From Erythroxylum novogranatense (taxonomy: Eukaryota; Streptophyta; Magnoliopsida; Malpighiales; Erythroxylaceae), in NCBI GenBank assembly GCA_029891385.1, contig CM057225.1, forward strand, positions 74,805,387 through 74,869,386: a DNA stretch of 64,000 nucleotides, given 5' to 3'. Positions within the stretch are counted from its first letter, which is position 1; every line of letters starts with the position of its first letter. Positions 45,867-57,155 of the stretch are shown piece after piece. The notes under the pieces are model-generated. The model made no database searches. It was given only the letters and a program-made list of their open reading frames with translations, and was not told where the DNA came from. A program made the position numbers and the translations under genes.

Positions 45867-47872
45867 TCTATTAAATTTTCCCACACTTAAGGGTTTGCTT
45901 TTCCTCAAACAAACCATAATCAAAATTATAAATTTCACAACATCAATCCATCGTCAATTTCAACCTGCCCATTCAAACTATCCATCATCTTATCCTATCG
46001 AATCGCATTAATATATAAGCATAATCAAGTTATCATAAAATTAACTTCATAAGTAATATTAATAGTAATCACATCAACAATTGCATTGAAATCAAAAGCA
46101 TACCTATTTACACTCTCATTAAGATTTCACTAAATTCATTTTAAGTGTTTGGGGTAAAAAGTGTCAAGACTCTCAATCAATGTATAACAGAATTCTTACC
46201 ATAGGGTTGTGGTAAAATCACATCTCCAGCACTAACGTACAGATTAAAAAAATAAATCAAAAGGTCTTTGTACATGATGTAATAGGGCTTAGGTAGGATA
46301 TGATTGGGATAAAACGGGTTTAAGTGAAGGAAATTTACTACAGGAAAAATTACAAGAATTGTTTACAAAACACATATAGGTCCTTTCAATGCAACTTTGT
46401 TTTTACCACTTAGTTTTACTTCTTTTCTTTTATATGCTCTTTTTTTAAATCATAATAAAATATTTCAAGCAATTAGTACCATAATTCAACATATATTGGA
46501 CCTTTCACTAATTTCAAATCTCAATAAATAGATAAATAAAGTAAATAACCTTCATGCTTCAAAATGATAAACAGGTCTTGAAAGAAAGATGGGAATAAGG
46601 TTAATATGTAGGTAAAATCAACAAAAAAGGCTAATGCTCAACTAGGTTATTCCTAAAGGTCAATTTAAGGGTATGGTAATTTCAAAGAAATAGCCTAAGC
46701 AAGTTGGCAAGTTCTAAAATTATCCTACTATGCACAATAACACACATAAAAGAATAATAAGAGCTTTAAAAATTTTGAAAATTTGTTTCTAGGCTCAAAA
46801 GCTCACCTAAAAAAATTTAGGTATATGTGTGTAAATAATTTGCATTTTCATTCAACTTAACTATTTCAATGATTATGAAAAATATGACTAAGAAAATTAA
46901 TTTCACTCTAACTATCATCTTTTTGAACACCAATTCAAATCAATATTCAACAATAACATATGGTCATCATGGACAAATCTCAATTAATTCAAGATATCAG
47001 TTAATGAAATTTATAATCAGGATCATAATAAACTTGAAGAATTAAGTTTAAAAATTTAGTCAACCCATCCCCACACTTAAAATTAGACATTATCCTCAAT
47101 GTACATAATACAAGTAAATATGCAAGTGAGAGAGTTGTTTGGTACTTTCCTAATTTTTTCGATTTCTTAGTTTTGATCCATCCAATGTTAACTTATCCTT
47201 GCAAAAATAAAAGGAAAAGAAAGGATAAAAAGAAATAAAGGAAATTACAATACAAATAACATAGTTGAAAACAATTAATAAAAATGAAATAAAAATATGA
47301 AAGCTCTATAATAAAAGAAGATCCTAAATCTAAGGCTACCTCCCAAGGAGTGCTTAGTTAACATCTTTGCCTCAACATATCTTTTATACTCAAGGTGGCT
47401 CAAGTTAATCATATGGTTGTAACTTAACTATAGGTCCCATCACCTGTAAATACACTACCTTTTTGTGCTTCCTTCCACCTTTCTTCCTTAGTTTATTCTT
47501 CTAAGTTTGTGGCTTCACTGATGGATCCTAACAAATAGAATCCTGCAAAATTTCTTGGCAAAATTCCTTAATCTTGGTATCGTCCACCAATTTAAAGGGA
47601 ATTTTCTTACCATCGATTTTAAATGTAACCCTCTTATCCCCTACTCTTAGAGTTAACTCACCTCCATCAATGTTTAGAAGAGACTTGGCGGTAGCTAAGA
47701 ATGGTTTTCTAAAGAAAATAGGTATCTCCAAATCTTTATTAATTTCCAAGATGGTAAAATCAGTATGAAAGGTGAATTTGTCAACTTTAACTAACACATC
47801 GTTGATTATGCCCCTAAGATAGTGAAGTGATCTATCAGCCATCTGCACGCATATCCTAGTTGGCGCATTATA
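45867..47872 (-). mobile_element. Left Tat/Athila-like half element, internal region
   Basis: On the minus strand it holds a protease-like coding piece (47872-47528), the signature AAGATGTTAACTAAGCACTC followed by CTTGGGAGG (about 47365-47335) that usually follows pol in Athila/Tat elements, a long AT-rich spacer with ATTGAGGATAATGT and CTTAAGTGTGGGAAAA words, and then the LTR. RT, RNase H and integrase are missing. The spacer is inverted relative to 62167-63339. Confidence 0.7.
47528..47872 (-). pseudogene. Tat/Athila-like protease region
   Basis: The reading is open from about 47872 (YNAPTRICV) to the stop at 47528: QMADRSLHYLRGIINDVLVK VDKFTFHTDF, then EIPIFFRKPFLATAKSLLNI and DGGELTLRVGDKRVTFKIDG. 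This matches the C-terminal half of the retropepsin region in Athila/Tat polyproteins (LQLADRS..PRG..EDVLVKV..F..PVDF, and ILGRPFLAT.. .GELTLRV). The Asp-containing active-site end is lost at the junction near 47872. Confidence 0.75.
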
Positions 47873-47884
47873 TGAGACAACTAT

Positions 47885-48744
47885 AATTCATAATGGAGCA
47901 TCTATTACGCCTATGGATGGACTGATTACGTTTCAGCTAGATATTTATGGCACCAAACACCCCTAGTTAATGAGCCAACTCTGAAAGATATGATTGTTGG
48001 TTTCATTCAAAAATCAATCATGAAGTATCATGAAATAGAGGCTCGAATACGAAATCTAGTGAATAAGATAGACCAGCTAATGAAGATATTATTTGAAGAG
48101 ATCCAAGGGATTTTGACTAGTGCTATTGAAACAAACCCAACATAATGTGGAATAGCAATCACCCTCAATAGTGAAGAGGAGTTCCCAGTAAAAAAAGAAG
48201 GGGAAGAGGAAGCAAACATCATATATAAATTAATGAAATACCTTACTTAAAGCTAGTAGACGCTAATTTGAAGATCACCTAAATTTCTTGAGCATGACAC
48301 ATAATATTATTTGAGCTTATTAACGCAATAAAGTGAATAAAAGACAAAAGTTGACTTCATAGATGAAGAAACATTCCAAGAAAATAAGGAGGTAATTGTT
48401 GCTATTGTAGATGAGGAAGAAGATATGATAGAGGTAGCAGAAGTAGAAGAAGAAGTCTTCATCCAAGAAGAGGAAGTAGAGAAGCATCAGGAAATAATTT
48501 AACAAGATAATCTGAAAACCTCTGTCGATGAAGAAAAAGAGAAGAGTGAACATAGATGGTTGCGAAGGAACTAGTGGAGGAGCCAAGTGAGGAAACTTAT
48601 GATGAGGTGTTGGTAGTGACCTCAAGTACAGAGGGTTTCCACTTCCTCAAATACTAATTGTTCAAATTAGCTGATGATTAGGTAGTTTTGTCATTCCCCT
48701 TTTTATTAACAATTTGTCATTTAAAAGGGCATTAATGCCTGTGA
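47885..48744 (+). pseudogene. Tat/Athila-like gag C-terminal fragment
   Basis: The plus-strand reading EPTLKDMIVGFIQKSIMKYH and EIEARIRNLVNKIDQLMKIL FEEIQGILTSAIETNP is followed by a degraded AITLxSxEE and a highly acidic, EEE-rich stretch to about 48640. This is the pattern of the gag end in Athila/Tat elements (..LRNLE.Q.GQ.A..L..R..G.LPS.TE.NP ... AITLRSG). Its divergent partner on the minus strand starts about 15 bases to the left. Several stops interrupt it. Confidence 0.65.
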
Positions 48745-48765
48745 TGTAACATCCCATCTCCATAT

Positions 48766-49736
48766 TGTTAAGTCAAAATGACTTTACATAAAAATGATTT
48801 TGATGTATAACAAACATAGTGAGATCAAATACAAGAAAACAAAAACGATCAGACGGCGTATCTGATTTAATTCGGAGATGATTTAAGATGGCGTATCTGA
48901 TTTAATTCGAAGACGAAAGAAGATGGCGTATCTGAGGCGAAGTTGACATGACAAATCAAAACACGTATTTAAATTTGTCAAAGTAAAAAGTCAACACAGA
49001 ACCACAGATGACACAAGACAATAAAAGACGCAGACACAAATGTAGATACAAATGTAGAAACAAAAGCGGAACCTGAGCGCAGACGCAGACGCAGAAAAGA
49101 AACAAGCAAGAGTCGGTTCGAGTTAGTTACAAAACTCAAGCGATTAACTGCTTCTTTAAAGATTCAAGATTCAAGAATCAAGAAGCGATTAGAGGCGAAG
49201 GCTATAAATACAAGTCGAGTCGAAAATCAAGAGCTTCTTTGTTTTGAGAAAAATTACACAAAGCAAAAAAGCGATTAAGTGCGAATTAGTGAACGCTATC
49301 ATACATGTAAGAGTGTTCAAATATTTTCGAAAAGAAAGTTATCTGATAGCTTGCAGAGGCTAAGTGTGAAAGAATACTAGTTGTAGAGACTGAAGAGGCT
49401 CGTGAAAGAATCTTTATAACGTTTGAAGAGATAGTGAAATCTCGGAAGAAACTCGAGGATCGGGCGTAGCCACGGTTTGGGGTGAACCAGATAAATCTGC
49501 GTGTCTACTACTCTCACTCTCTATCTCACTTTTAGTTTCAAAGTTGATCTTTATTTACTATTCATATACTTAGCATTGAAAAGTTTGATCAATCAGATTA
49601 ATAAGAATTACGTAAAGAATCTTAATTCTAACAAGTAATTCTAAAAGATATTCAAAAGGGAATACACATTCAACCCCCCTTCTCGTGCATTCTATTGTGT
49701 TTTTAAGTCTTTGTGATTAACGTGTGATTCACTTCA
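48766..49736 (+). repeat. 5' LTR of copia element
   Basis: The 971-bp LTR starts TGTTAAGTCAAAATGAC and ends GTGATTCACTTCA. A TATA box TATAAATA is at 49203-49210, with a match at 57571-57578 in the 3' LTR. The last 300 bp are almost identical to the 3' LTR, while the first 400 bp carry clustered small differences. Confidence 0.93.
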
Positions 49737-49737
49737 A

Positions 49738-49750
49738 TTGGTATCAAAGC
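49738..49750 (+). other. Primer-binding site of copia element
   Basis: TTGGTATCAAAGC follows the 5' LTR by one base. TGGTATCAAAGC differs at one position from the methionine-tRNA primer site TGGTATCAGAGC. Confidence 0.85.
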
Positions 49751-49779
49751 TTGGTATCCAAGAATCACTTTGGCGAAGT

Positions 49780-51290
49780 GTGGATTAAAGATAATGGCGA
49801 GTCACATGTATACATCATTGAAGGAGCCTCGGTCACTAGACCTCCGACATTCAATGGAAGACTATCATTCTTTGGAAAGATAGGATGCGGTTCTTCATCG
49901 AATCTACACATGTAGACCTTTGGGACGTAATAGAGAACGGACCTATATACTTGTAGATGACGAAGGTAGTTCTATTCCACGAAGCAGATGGACGGCTGAT
50001 CAGAAAGCAAGAATACAAGCTGAATTCAAAGGCAAAATTTTTCTTAACGTGTGCCCTAAGTAGAAGCGAGTGCGACAAAGTGCATGGTTGCGACACGCAA
50101 AAGAAATGTGGGACACATTGTCCATTGCTCATGAAGGCACAAGTCAAGTTAAGGAATCCAAGATAAGTATTCTTGTACATCAATATGAACTTTTAGGATG
50201 GAAGATGAAGAATCTATTGATCAAATGTTTGGAAGATTTCAAACAATTATCAATGGATTGAAAGCTCTTGGAAGGACATACAATAATCAAGATCACGTTC
50301 ACAAGATTCTAAGAATTCTTCCCAAGAGATGGAGACCAAAAGTTACGGCGGTGCAGTAAGAAGCCAAAGACTTGAGCATATTAAAGCTAGATGAGTTCTT
50401 TGGGATCCTTAAAGATTTATGAAGTTGAACTCAACGCGAAGATAAGCCCAAGCTAGAAAGTCAATAACATGAAGGTTTGGACAAAAGAGTCATAAGACTC
50501 GAGAGAAGGAGGAAGTCATCAAAAGCATTGAAAATTGAAGAATCAAGGGATGACAACTCTAGCCAATCGATTCGAATCGAGTGATGAAGATGACGAATTA
50601 TCTTTCATTTCGAGAAAGATAAGACGATGTGGAAGAAGAAGCCCAACCTCGACATTCGGAAAGAATGGAAAAGATGAAGCTAAGCCGTAAAAGTCTTCTA
50701 TCATTTGTTACGAGTGTAATCAGCTGGACACTACAAGTCCGAATGTCCTACTCTCGAAGAAACCCAAGAAGAGTAGAGAAGGCAAGAAAAGCATGATGGC
50801 AACATGGGAGGACCTAGATTCATCTGAATCGACATCTGAGCTCAAGTCATCGAACATGCAAACATTTGCCTAATGGCCGAGGAAGATAGTAATGAGGAGG
50901 TAAAATCCGACTACGAAAATTTGCATGATGCATATTCAGAATCTGTTAGAAGATTCTCATGCTATTAAACAAATACAAGTGTTGAAGAAAAAGTATCTGA
51001 GAATATTAGAAATCTTGAGAAAATAGAGAGAAAAATATTTGCTTAAAAAGGAGTTAGAAGTTAAAGGAAACTTGTAGATGGATCGATGAGATTAATCAAC
51101 TCAAACCGAGGATCAAGAATCTATCACCGATCTAGTTACTTTCACGAGAGAGTACAAAGAAAATGAATGATATGCTAGGAAAATGTAGACATCCTAGTGA
51201 TAAGATGGATTAGGGTTCTTGAAACAATACTCGGTCTCGTAATAAATTTGTCTCTCAAAAGGAAGAAATAGGATAACATATTTTAATCAA
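49780..51290 (+). pseudogene. copia gag, heavily frameshifted
   Basis: Pieces in all three frames follow the order of the UBN2-type copia gag: ASVTRPPTFNGR near the start, then MWDTLSIAHEGT.QVKESKIS (50106-50170) and HQYELL, then GRFQTIINGLKALGRTYNNQ and KILRILPKRWRPKVT (50230-50350). The zinc knuckle (CYECN, later SECP) at about 50710-50750 is interrupted by a one-base loss. A coiled-coil-like Lys/Glu-rich stretch follows (50930-51110). Indels recur every 50-100 bases. Confidence 0.8.
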
Positions 51291-51302
51291 CGTCCGAGTA
51301 AT

Positions 51303-51966
51303 ATGCATCAAAGATCATATCATGTGCATACTACTAACCATAAAGGACCCAAGAAAATTTGGGTACCAAGAAATAAAATAGTTTCTCCTGCAGATATCCT
51401 TCCTTGGAAGATCGACAAACACCATTGGTATTTAGGCGGTAGATGCTCGCGACACATGATGGGAAGAAGGTCTATGTTCCTAGACCTTCATATAAGAAGG
51501 AGGATCGAGAACTTTCGGAGACAACCAGCAGGGCAAAATCATTGGAATCGGGAAAATAGGTAAAGATTCCTTTGCATGCATAAATAATGTACTGCTTGTT
51601 GATGGTCTAAAGCATAACTTGATTAGTGTGAGTCAGTTGTGTGATTTTGGTTTTATAGTTACATTCAATCAAAATCTTTGTGAAGTCAGAAACAAAGATG
51701 GGTCTATACTTTTCTCTGCCAAGAGAAGAAACAACCTTTACAAAATCAACTTAGAAGATTTTCAAAGTCAAAATATCTCATGTTTTCTATCTTTTGAAGA
51801 AGAAAGACTAATCTGGCATAAAAAGCTAGGTCATGTCTCTTTGAAACATATTTCAAAATTGGTAAAACATGATTTGGTAAGAGGTTTACCAAAAATAAGT
51901 TTTGACAAAGAATTTTTCTGTGAAAATTGTTTGAAAGGAAAACAGGTTAAAACCTCTTTCTCTTAA
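51303..51966 (+). pseudogene. copia protease remnant and pre-integrase region
   Basis: KKIWVPRNKI and HHWYLGGRCSRHMMG (51340-51470) correspond to the protease entry, where the family has DSGCSRHMTG; the catalytic Asp is lost in this copy. After a frame change, open sequence 51567-51966 is the GAG-pre-integrase zinc region: [32 protein letters not shown] and FCENCLKGKQVKTSF (His/His/Cys/Cys). The frame ends at an A-run at 51964. Confidence 0.85.
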
Positions 51967-51982
51967 AAAATTTTGTAACTTC

Positions 51983-52465
51983 TTGAGACCTTTAGAACTA
52001 TTACATATGGATTTGTTTGGTCCTACAAGGACATTAAGTCTTGGCAAAAAGAAATATGGACTTGTCATTGTTGATGATTTTACTCGATTTTGTTGGATAT
52101 TGTTTTTATCACACAAAGATGAGTCTTTTAAGTACTTTAGAACACTATCCAGAAAGTTACAGAATGAAAAAGGAATGTCTATAGCTAGTATCAAGAGTGA
52201 TCATGGCGGAGAATTTGAGAATGAGAAGTTTAGAGTTTTCTGTGAGGAGAATGGAATTTCCCAAAACTTCTCAGCCCCTAGAACTCCACAACAGAATGGA
52301 GTTGTTGAGAGAAAGAATAGGACGATTCAAGAGATGCCAAGGACTATGCTATGTGAGACGAATCTTCCTAAGTATTTCTGGGCAGAAGCTATGAATACAG
52401 CATGCTATATTCAGAATAGGATCTTGTTGCGACCTATGTTGAAGAAAACTCCTTACGAGTTATGA
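51983..52465 (+). pseudogene. copia integrase core, locally intact
   Basis: 160 residues without a break: first catalytic Asp in HMDLFGP (residue 10), second in KSDHGGEF (residue 73), Glu in NGVVERKNRT (residue 109), so 35 residues lie between the last two as in functional DDE integrases. It ends PMLKKTPYEL and then a TGA where the family reads YELWK.GRKP; reading continues in frame (GRRPSISYFHPFGCKCSILN). This is the best-preserved part of the element. Confidence 0.9.
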
Positions 52466-52540
52466 AATGGAAGAAGACCAAGCATATCCTACTTTCATCC
52501 ATTCGGGTGCAAATGTTCCATTCTGAATACAAGAGAGCTG

Positions 52541-53785
52541 TTGGATAAATTCGATTCAAAGACCTATCCAGGAATATTTTTAGGTTACTCATTATTGTCT
52601 AAGGCATTTCGAGTTTATAACCTGACTTCAAAGACTGTTGAAGAGACAATCCATGTCAAATTTGATGATAGTTCTCAAACCCATAAGGAAGATGACATGG
52701 AGATTGAAGGTCCTTCAAAGAACCTAGATGATGCCTCAGAAACTCCCTCGTCGGACACTCATGAGAATAAGATTGAAGATATTCCGAAACTATAGAACTA
52801 AGGCGAGATTGGAAGTATAAAGTTCTCATCGGAAGAGTTAATTATCGGTGAGACCTCGAAGGAGTTAGGACAAGGTCCAGATTCGACGAGAAGCTAATGT
52901 AGCTTTTATCTACGAAGTAGAACCTAAGAAGGTTGAGAAGCTCTTGAAGCGAAGCTTGGGTGTTAGCCATGCAAGAAGAGTGAACCAATTCACAAGGAAT
53001 AACGTCAGTCCTTGGTTCCAAAACCTCCTAAGAAATCCATTATAGGAACAAGATGGGTTTTCAAGAATAAGTTAGGCGAATCGGGAAGAGTGAGTCGTAA
53101 CAAGGCCGATTAGTAGCACAAGGTTACAATCAGCGAAGGAATGAGACTACAACGAAACATATGCTCGATGGCGAGACTTGAAGCTATAAGGATTTTGTTG
53201 GCATATGCAATCTGTCACGATATAAAGTTGTTTCAGATGGATGTTAAGAGTGCATTTACGAATGGCTTTATAGGCGAAGAAGTCTATGTGAAACAACCTC
53301 CGGCTTTGAAGATGTTAAAATCCAGATTATGTCTATAGACTTCACAAAGCCTTATACGACCAAAGCAAGCCCTAGAGCTTGGTATGATCGTCTCGAGTAC
53401 CTTCTTAATAGAAAATGGTTTCAGCGAGGTCAAGTTGATAAGGCGCTCTTTAGAAAGAGTTTTCAAAATGATTTTATCTTAGTACGATCTCGTTGATGAT
53501 ATTATCTTTGGTGCTACTACAAAAGAGTTGTGTTTAAAGTTTGAGAGACTAATGAAATGAGAATTTGAAATGAGTATGATGGGTGAATTAAAGTTCTTTC
53601 TTGGATTGCAAGTTAAGCAGACAAAAGAGAAGATCTTCATTCATCAACAGAAGTATGTGAAAGAGTTGTTGAATAAGTTTGACATGAATAATGTGAAGCC
53701 AATGGCAACTCCGATGCATCCTTCAAACCTTTTGTCAAAAGACGAACTTGGTAAGAAGGTGGATCAAACCCTATATAGAGGATGA
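52541..53785 (+). pseudogene. copia reverse transcriptase, broken
   Basis: 52541-52795 is the integrase-RT linker (FLGYSLLSKAFRVYNLTSKT). RT starts at about 53000 (a degraded W.LVP.P), with KTRWVFKNKL-like wording, then ARLEAIRILLAYAICHDIKL, FQMDVKSAFTNGFIGEEVYV (53160-53290), a damaged active-site region where VDDIIFGAT is readable at 53494-53520 but the preceding residues are scrambled, and MGELKFFLGLQVKQTKEKIF, then HQQKYVKELLNKFDM. At least six frame changes occur. Confidence 0.85.
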
Positions 53786-53789
53786 TCGG

Positions 53790-54420
53790 TTCTTTATTGT
53801 ATCTTCTGACAAGTAGACACGATATTACATTCAGGTGTATGCTTGTGTGCAAGATTTCAAGCCGATCCTAAAGAGTCTCATTTCTTCTTTGTTAAAAGAA
53901 TTTTGAGATATCTCGCAGTACTACCGATCTTTGCTTAATGTTTGAGAAAGGTAAAGATTTCAGGTTAATCGGATACTTTGATGCGGACTATGTCGGAGAT
54001 AGAATCGAAAGAAAGAGCACAAGTGGAGGATGTCACTTTCTTGGAGGAAATCTAGTCTCTTGGTCAAGCAAGAGACAAAGCTCAATTGCTTTATCAACCG
54101 CCAAGCGTAATACATATTCTGCCGAAGTTCTTTGTTCACAAATGTGGATCAATGTCGACAAGACTATTCGATTAAGGAGGAGGAGATTCCAATTTATTGC
54201 GACAACACCAAAGGTAATAAACCTATCAAAGAATCAATTCACATTCGAGTAAAGCATATAGAAGTCGGACATCATTTCACGAGAGACTACGTTCAAAGAA
54301 AGGTGGTGCTTAAAGTTCGTTGAAACGAGCTTGATGGGCGGACATCTTCACTAAACCAGCGAGTGAAGAACATTTTCGAGAAGATAAGATGCAATCTTAA
54401 TATGGTGATGCTAAATGAGC
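53790..54420 (+). pseudogene. copia RNase H, broken
   Basis: Open stretch 53938-54252 contains LIGYFDADYVGDRIERKSTS, GGCHFLGGNLVSWSSKRQSS IALSTA, then a change where the family has EAEY. A neighbouring frame supplies WIKQ-like and CDNT.G...SKNQ..H(I/S).. wording, KHIEVGHHFTRDYVQ and finally a degraded DIFTKP (about 54335). These mark the end of pol. Confidence 0.85.
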
Positions 54421-57130
54421 GGTTAGGCTAAAATAACGTGAGAAACTAACGGCGTTATACACAAAGTGAGTTCTGTTTGGTAACTTTTCTCACAAGAAAG
54501 ATTTTTGAGGAAATATCGATAAACTCGAGGTTCTTAATGATTCGAGAACCCATCACCCATAACCTATAAGTAGGCGAAGATGATATTATAGCGATCTTTT
54601 CATCATCTCCGACGGTTCATTTCTACTTTACCAATTCTCTCAAAATCTTCTCACTCAAAAGCTTTCCAAGATAATCTTTACCTCTATACAATGGAAGCGA
54701 AGAATGATTTATGGAAGACTTGTGAACTTTGAATCACTAAGGGTGACGGCATGGATGTAGAACACGAGATTATAAAAGTCGGTGGAAGAACTTCTTTCAA
54801 ATCGAGAACTTGTCTATACGGATGAGGTATATGAGTTACGGAAGAGCGCCGTCGATAAAAGACACTATTGTATCCTCTGTGGATAGAATATCGATTATTG
54901 TCACAAAGGATTTGATAAGGAAAGTGGCGATTGCCCATCCGTTGGTGAAAACTTTCTACCAAGGCGGGATGGATGTCCTCGATTGGAATGAAAGAAGAAG
55001 ATGTCAAGAGGCAGCTCTATGGCACAAATGATTCAAGAGAAAGGAAGACATCAAATCGATTCCAAAGGCTAGGGTTACGCATGCAATCTGTTCAATTGCA
55101 TTCTTCCTAGAGTTGGTTCAAGGCATTTGGTGACTACTTTAGACGAACAATGTACATTCTTTCTTTTCAATCAAATCCTATAGATCTACCCTTCTTAATC
55201 TTTCCTTATATGGTTAAGGGTTAAAGGAAACTTTCAGCTTATCCTTATGGTATGATTTTGACGAGGATCTTTATGGAATCCGATGTTAAATGCGCACTAA
55301 GGATAAGACGAACTGTTCGATAAAGAGCAAGATTGATGCTCATACTATTCGCGAATGGGTGCGAATACGATGAGACAAAGATCACGCGGTTCTTGAAAGA
55401 AACCAAGAACCGAGGGGAGCGTATATTGAAGAAGACTCTGTCTCAAGTTCTCAATCTCTGTAAGTATCAAATCGCCATCTTGTCGAATTAAGGAGAGTCT
55501 AGGGAGACCTCTCATGAAAATGGCGAGTCCTCTTGTCGCAGAAAGTCAATCTCAGAGGGCAAAGCAAAGTGCGCCAAAGAGACAAGGAGAAAGTCTCTTG
55601 AGCGAAGTTGTGAAGAAAGCCAAGAGATCTCCAAGAATCAGGACTCTGAGGCAACAAGAAGAGAAGATTACCAGAGAACAAAGGTGAGAAGAAACTTCTA
55701 AATCTTGTGCAGCCAAAGCCACAAGATCCTTAGTCTCTATTTTGGAAGAGGATACGGCCAGAAGATCTAAAGAGACTGAGAGGAAGAGAAAAGCAACATC
55801 TGTTAAAGGAAAATTTCCTGTGAAGAAATCAGCAAAACTAACTGAAGCAGAGAAAAAGACTAAGAAGGTTAGTCAAAAGAAGAGCATCTCAACCGCCGAG
55901 GACGTTAGTTTACAAAAGAGACTAACGTCTTCGCTCAAGTTGAAACGAAAACGAGCATTATGCAGCCTCAAGAAATTCTAGTGCTCAACAAGAAGAACCG
56001 GTGGATGAAAGCACGGTTCATGAGACACTGGCATTATAAAGGAGGAACCAGGCGGAAGAATGGCGGTTCGGGGAGACTTCTAAGGAACACAACCGAAGCA
56101 AGCTGCGATTAGATTTGGTGATGATGAACCAAGTCTAAGGTATATAACTACCGAAGTTCTTGAGGAAATATAGGTGGAAATCAAATTGGTAGAAGTTATT
56201 ACCAATCGAGCAATGCTATTATAATCGGTGTTGAACCAAAGAAGAAAATAGTAGCTCTGGTGCAACCTATGTTGATTAATGGTATCACTTGGCGATTACT
56301 AAATGAAAAGAGAAGTCTTTTACGATACCTTGAGGCTTCTTGATCATTTGCCATATCCCTCAAGACGTCCACCTTGCCGTGTACTATGTTCCCAATCACG
56401 AGAGAACACAGAGATAAAGGTTGTTCGGATATTCAACCAAGGCGTCCAAAAGATTTTACAAAGGAAAGTCAAAATCATTTCACGAAGATAATGTTGATGA
56501 TGATCATCCGCATGATTAGATTGCGTAAGAAGTGCGGAAAATTGATGAAGCATGCATTCTGCCTGAAGACCCAGATCAATGCGCTGCTGCCATACAAATC
56601 GTGCGGAAGACCGTCGATGGGGAAGTATAAAAATAGGAACATTCTTGAGTTCCTTGTTCGACATTCTTCAGATTAGCCCTTTGTCTAAAACACTGCCTAT
56701 CGAAGAACATGCCTATCCTGCAAGGAAGGCAGGTTGTTGATCTTTGCCGCCGCCTTTTGATCTAAATCTTCTGAAGTCGCAACATTCATTCGTCCACCGA
56801 CTTTTGAGATTAATGAAGACTACACTCCATCCTCGATGCCTATACTACTACAATTCCTTTCGCTCCTCCATCGCCAGAAGTATCAAGCCTCTTCGTCGAT
56901 GAAGTTAGTAGATTACGTGGTGAACTCGATGACATGAAGGAGGCGGTGAATGATCTAAAGAAGATGATAGCAGCTATTGAAGAAGAACCGTAATCGATAA
57001 TCATTTTATTATAACAAATAGGGGAGAGCAGGAAAGAAGAAAATAATCAAGAAGGAGAGGATGTTGGATGAAGAAGGTGTGACCACAACAATGCGAAGAC
57101 AGGAAGAAGATAAGTTTTCTTGTATGTAAT
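54420..57130 (+). pseudogene. copia post-pol region (extra ORF, SIRE/Maximus type), broken
   Basis: 2.7 kb between the end of pol and the PPT holds pieces of an additional protein: PSIKDTIVSSVDRISIIVTK DLIRKVAIAHPLVKTFY (54840-54970), a Lys/Arg-rich stretch ARRSKETERKRKATSVKGKF (55754-55980), and a C-terminal coiled coil SSLFVDEVSRLRGELDDMKE that runs on through a second heptad stretch and ends IEEEP plus stop (56882-56993). SIRE/Maximus elements carry an extra ORF here, sometimes called envelope-like. No clear membrane segment is visible. Frame changes are frequent. Confidence 0.6.
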
Positions 57131-57141
57131 TTGTTATATTC

Positions 57142-57155
57142 AAAAAGGGGGAGAT
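57142..57155 (+). other. Polypurine tract of copia element
   Basis: AAAAGGGGGAGAT stands immediately before the 3' LTR start TGTTAAGTC at 57156. A second purine run, AAATAGGGGAGAGCAGG, occurs about 130 bases upstream. Confidence 0.85.

Noticed and set aside
48320..48625. 101-codon minus-strand Phe/Leu-rich open frame
   Set aside because: It is antisense to the acidic EEE-rich gag remnant on the plus strand.
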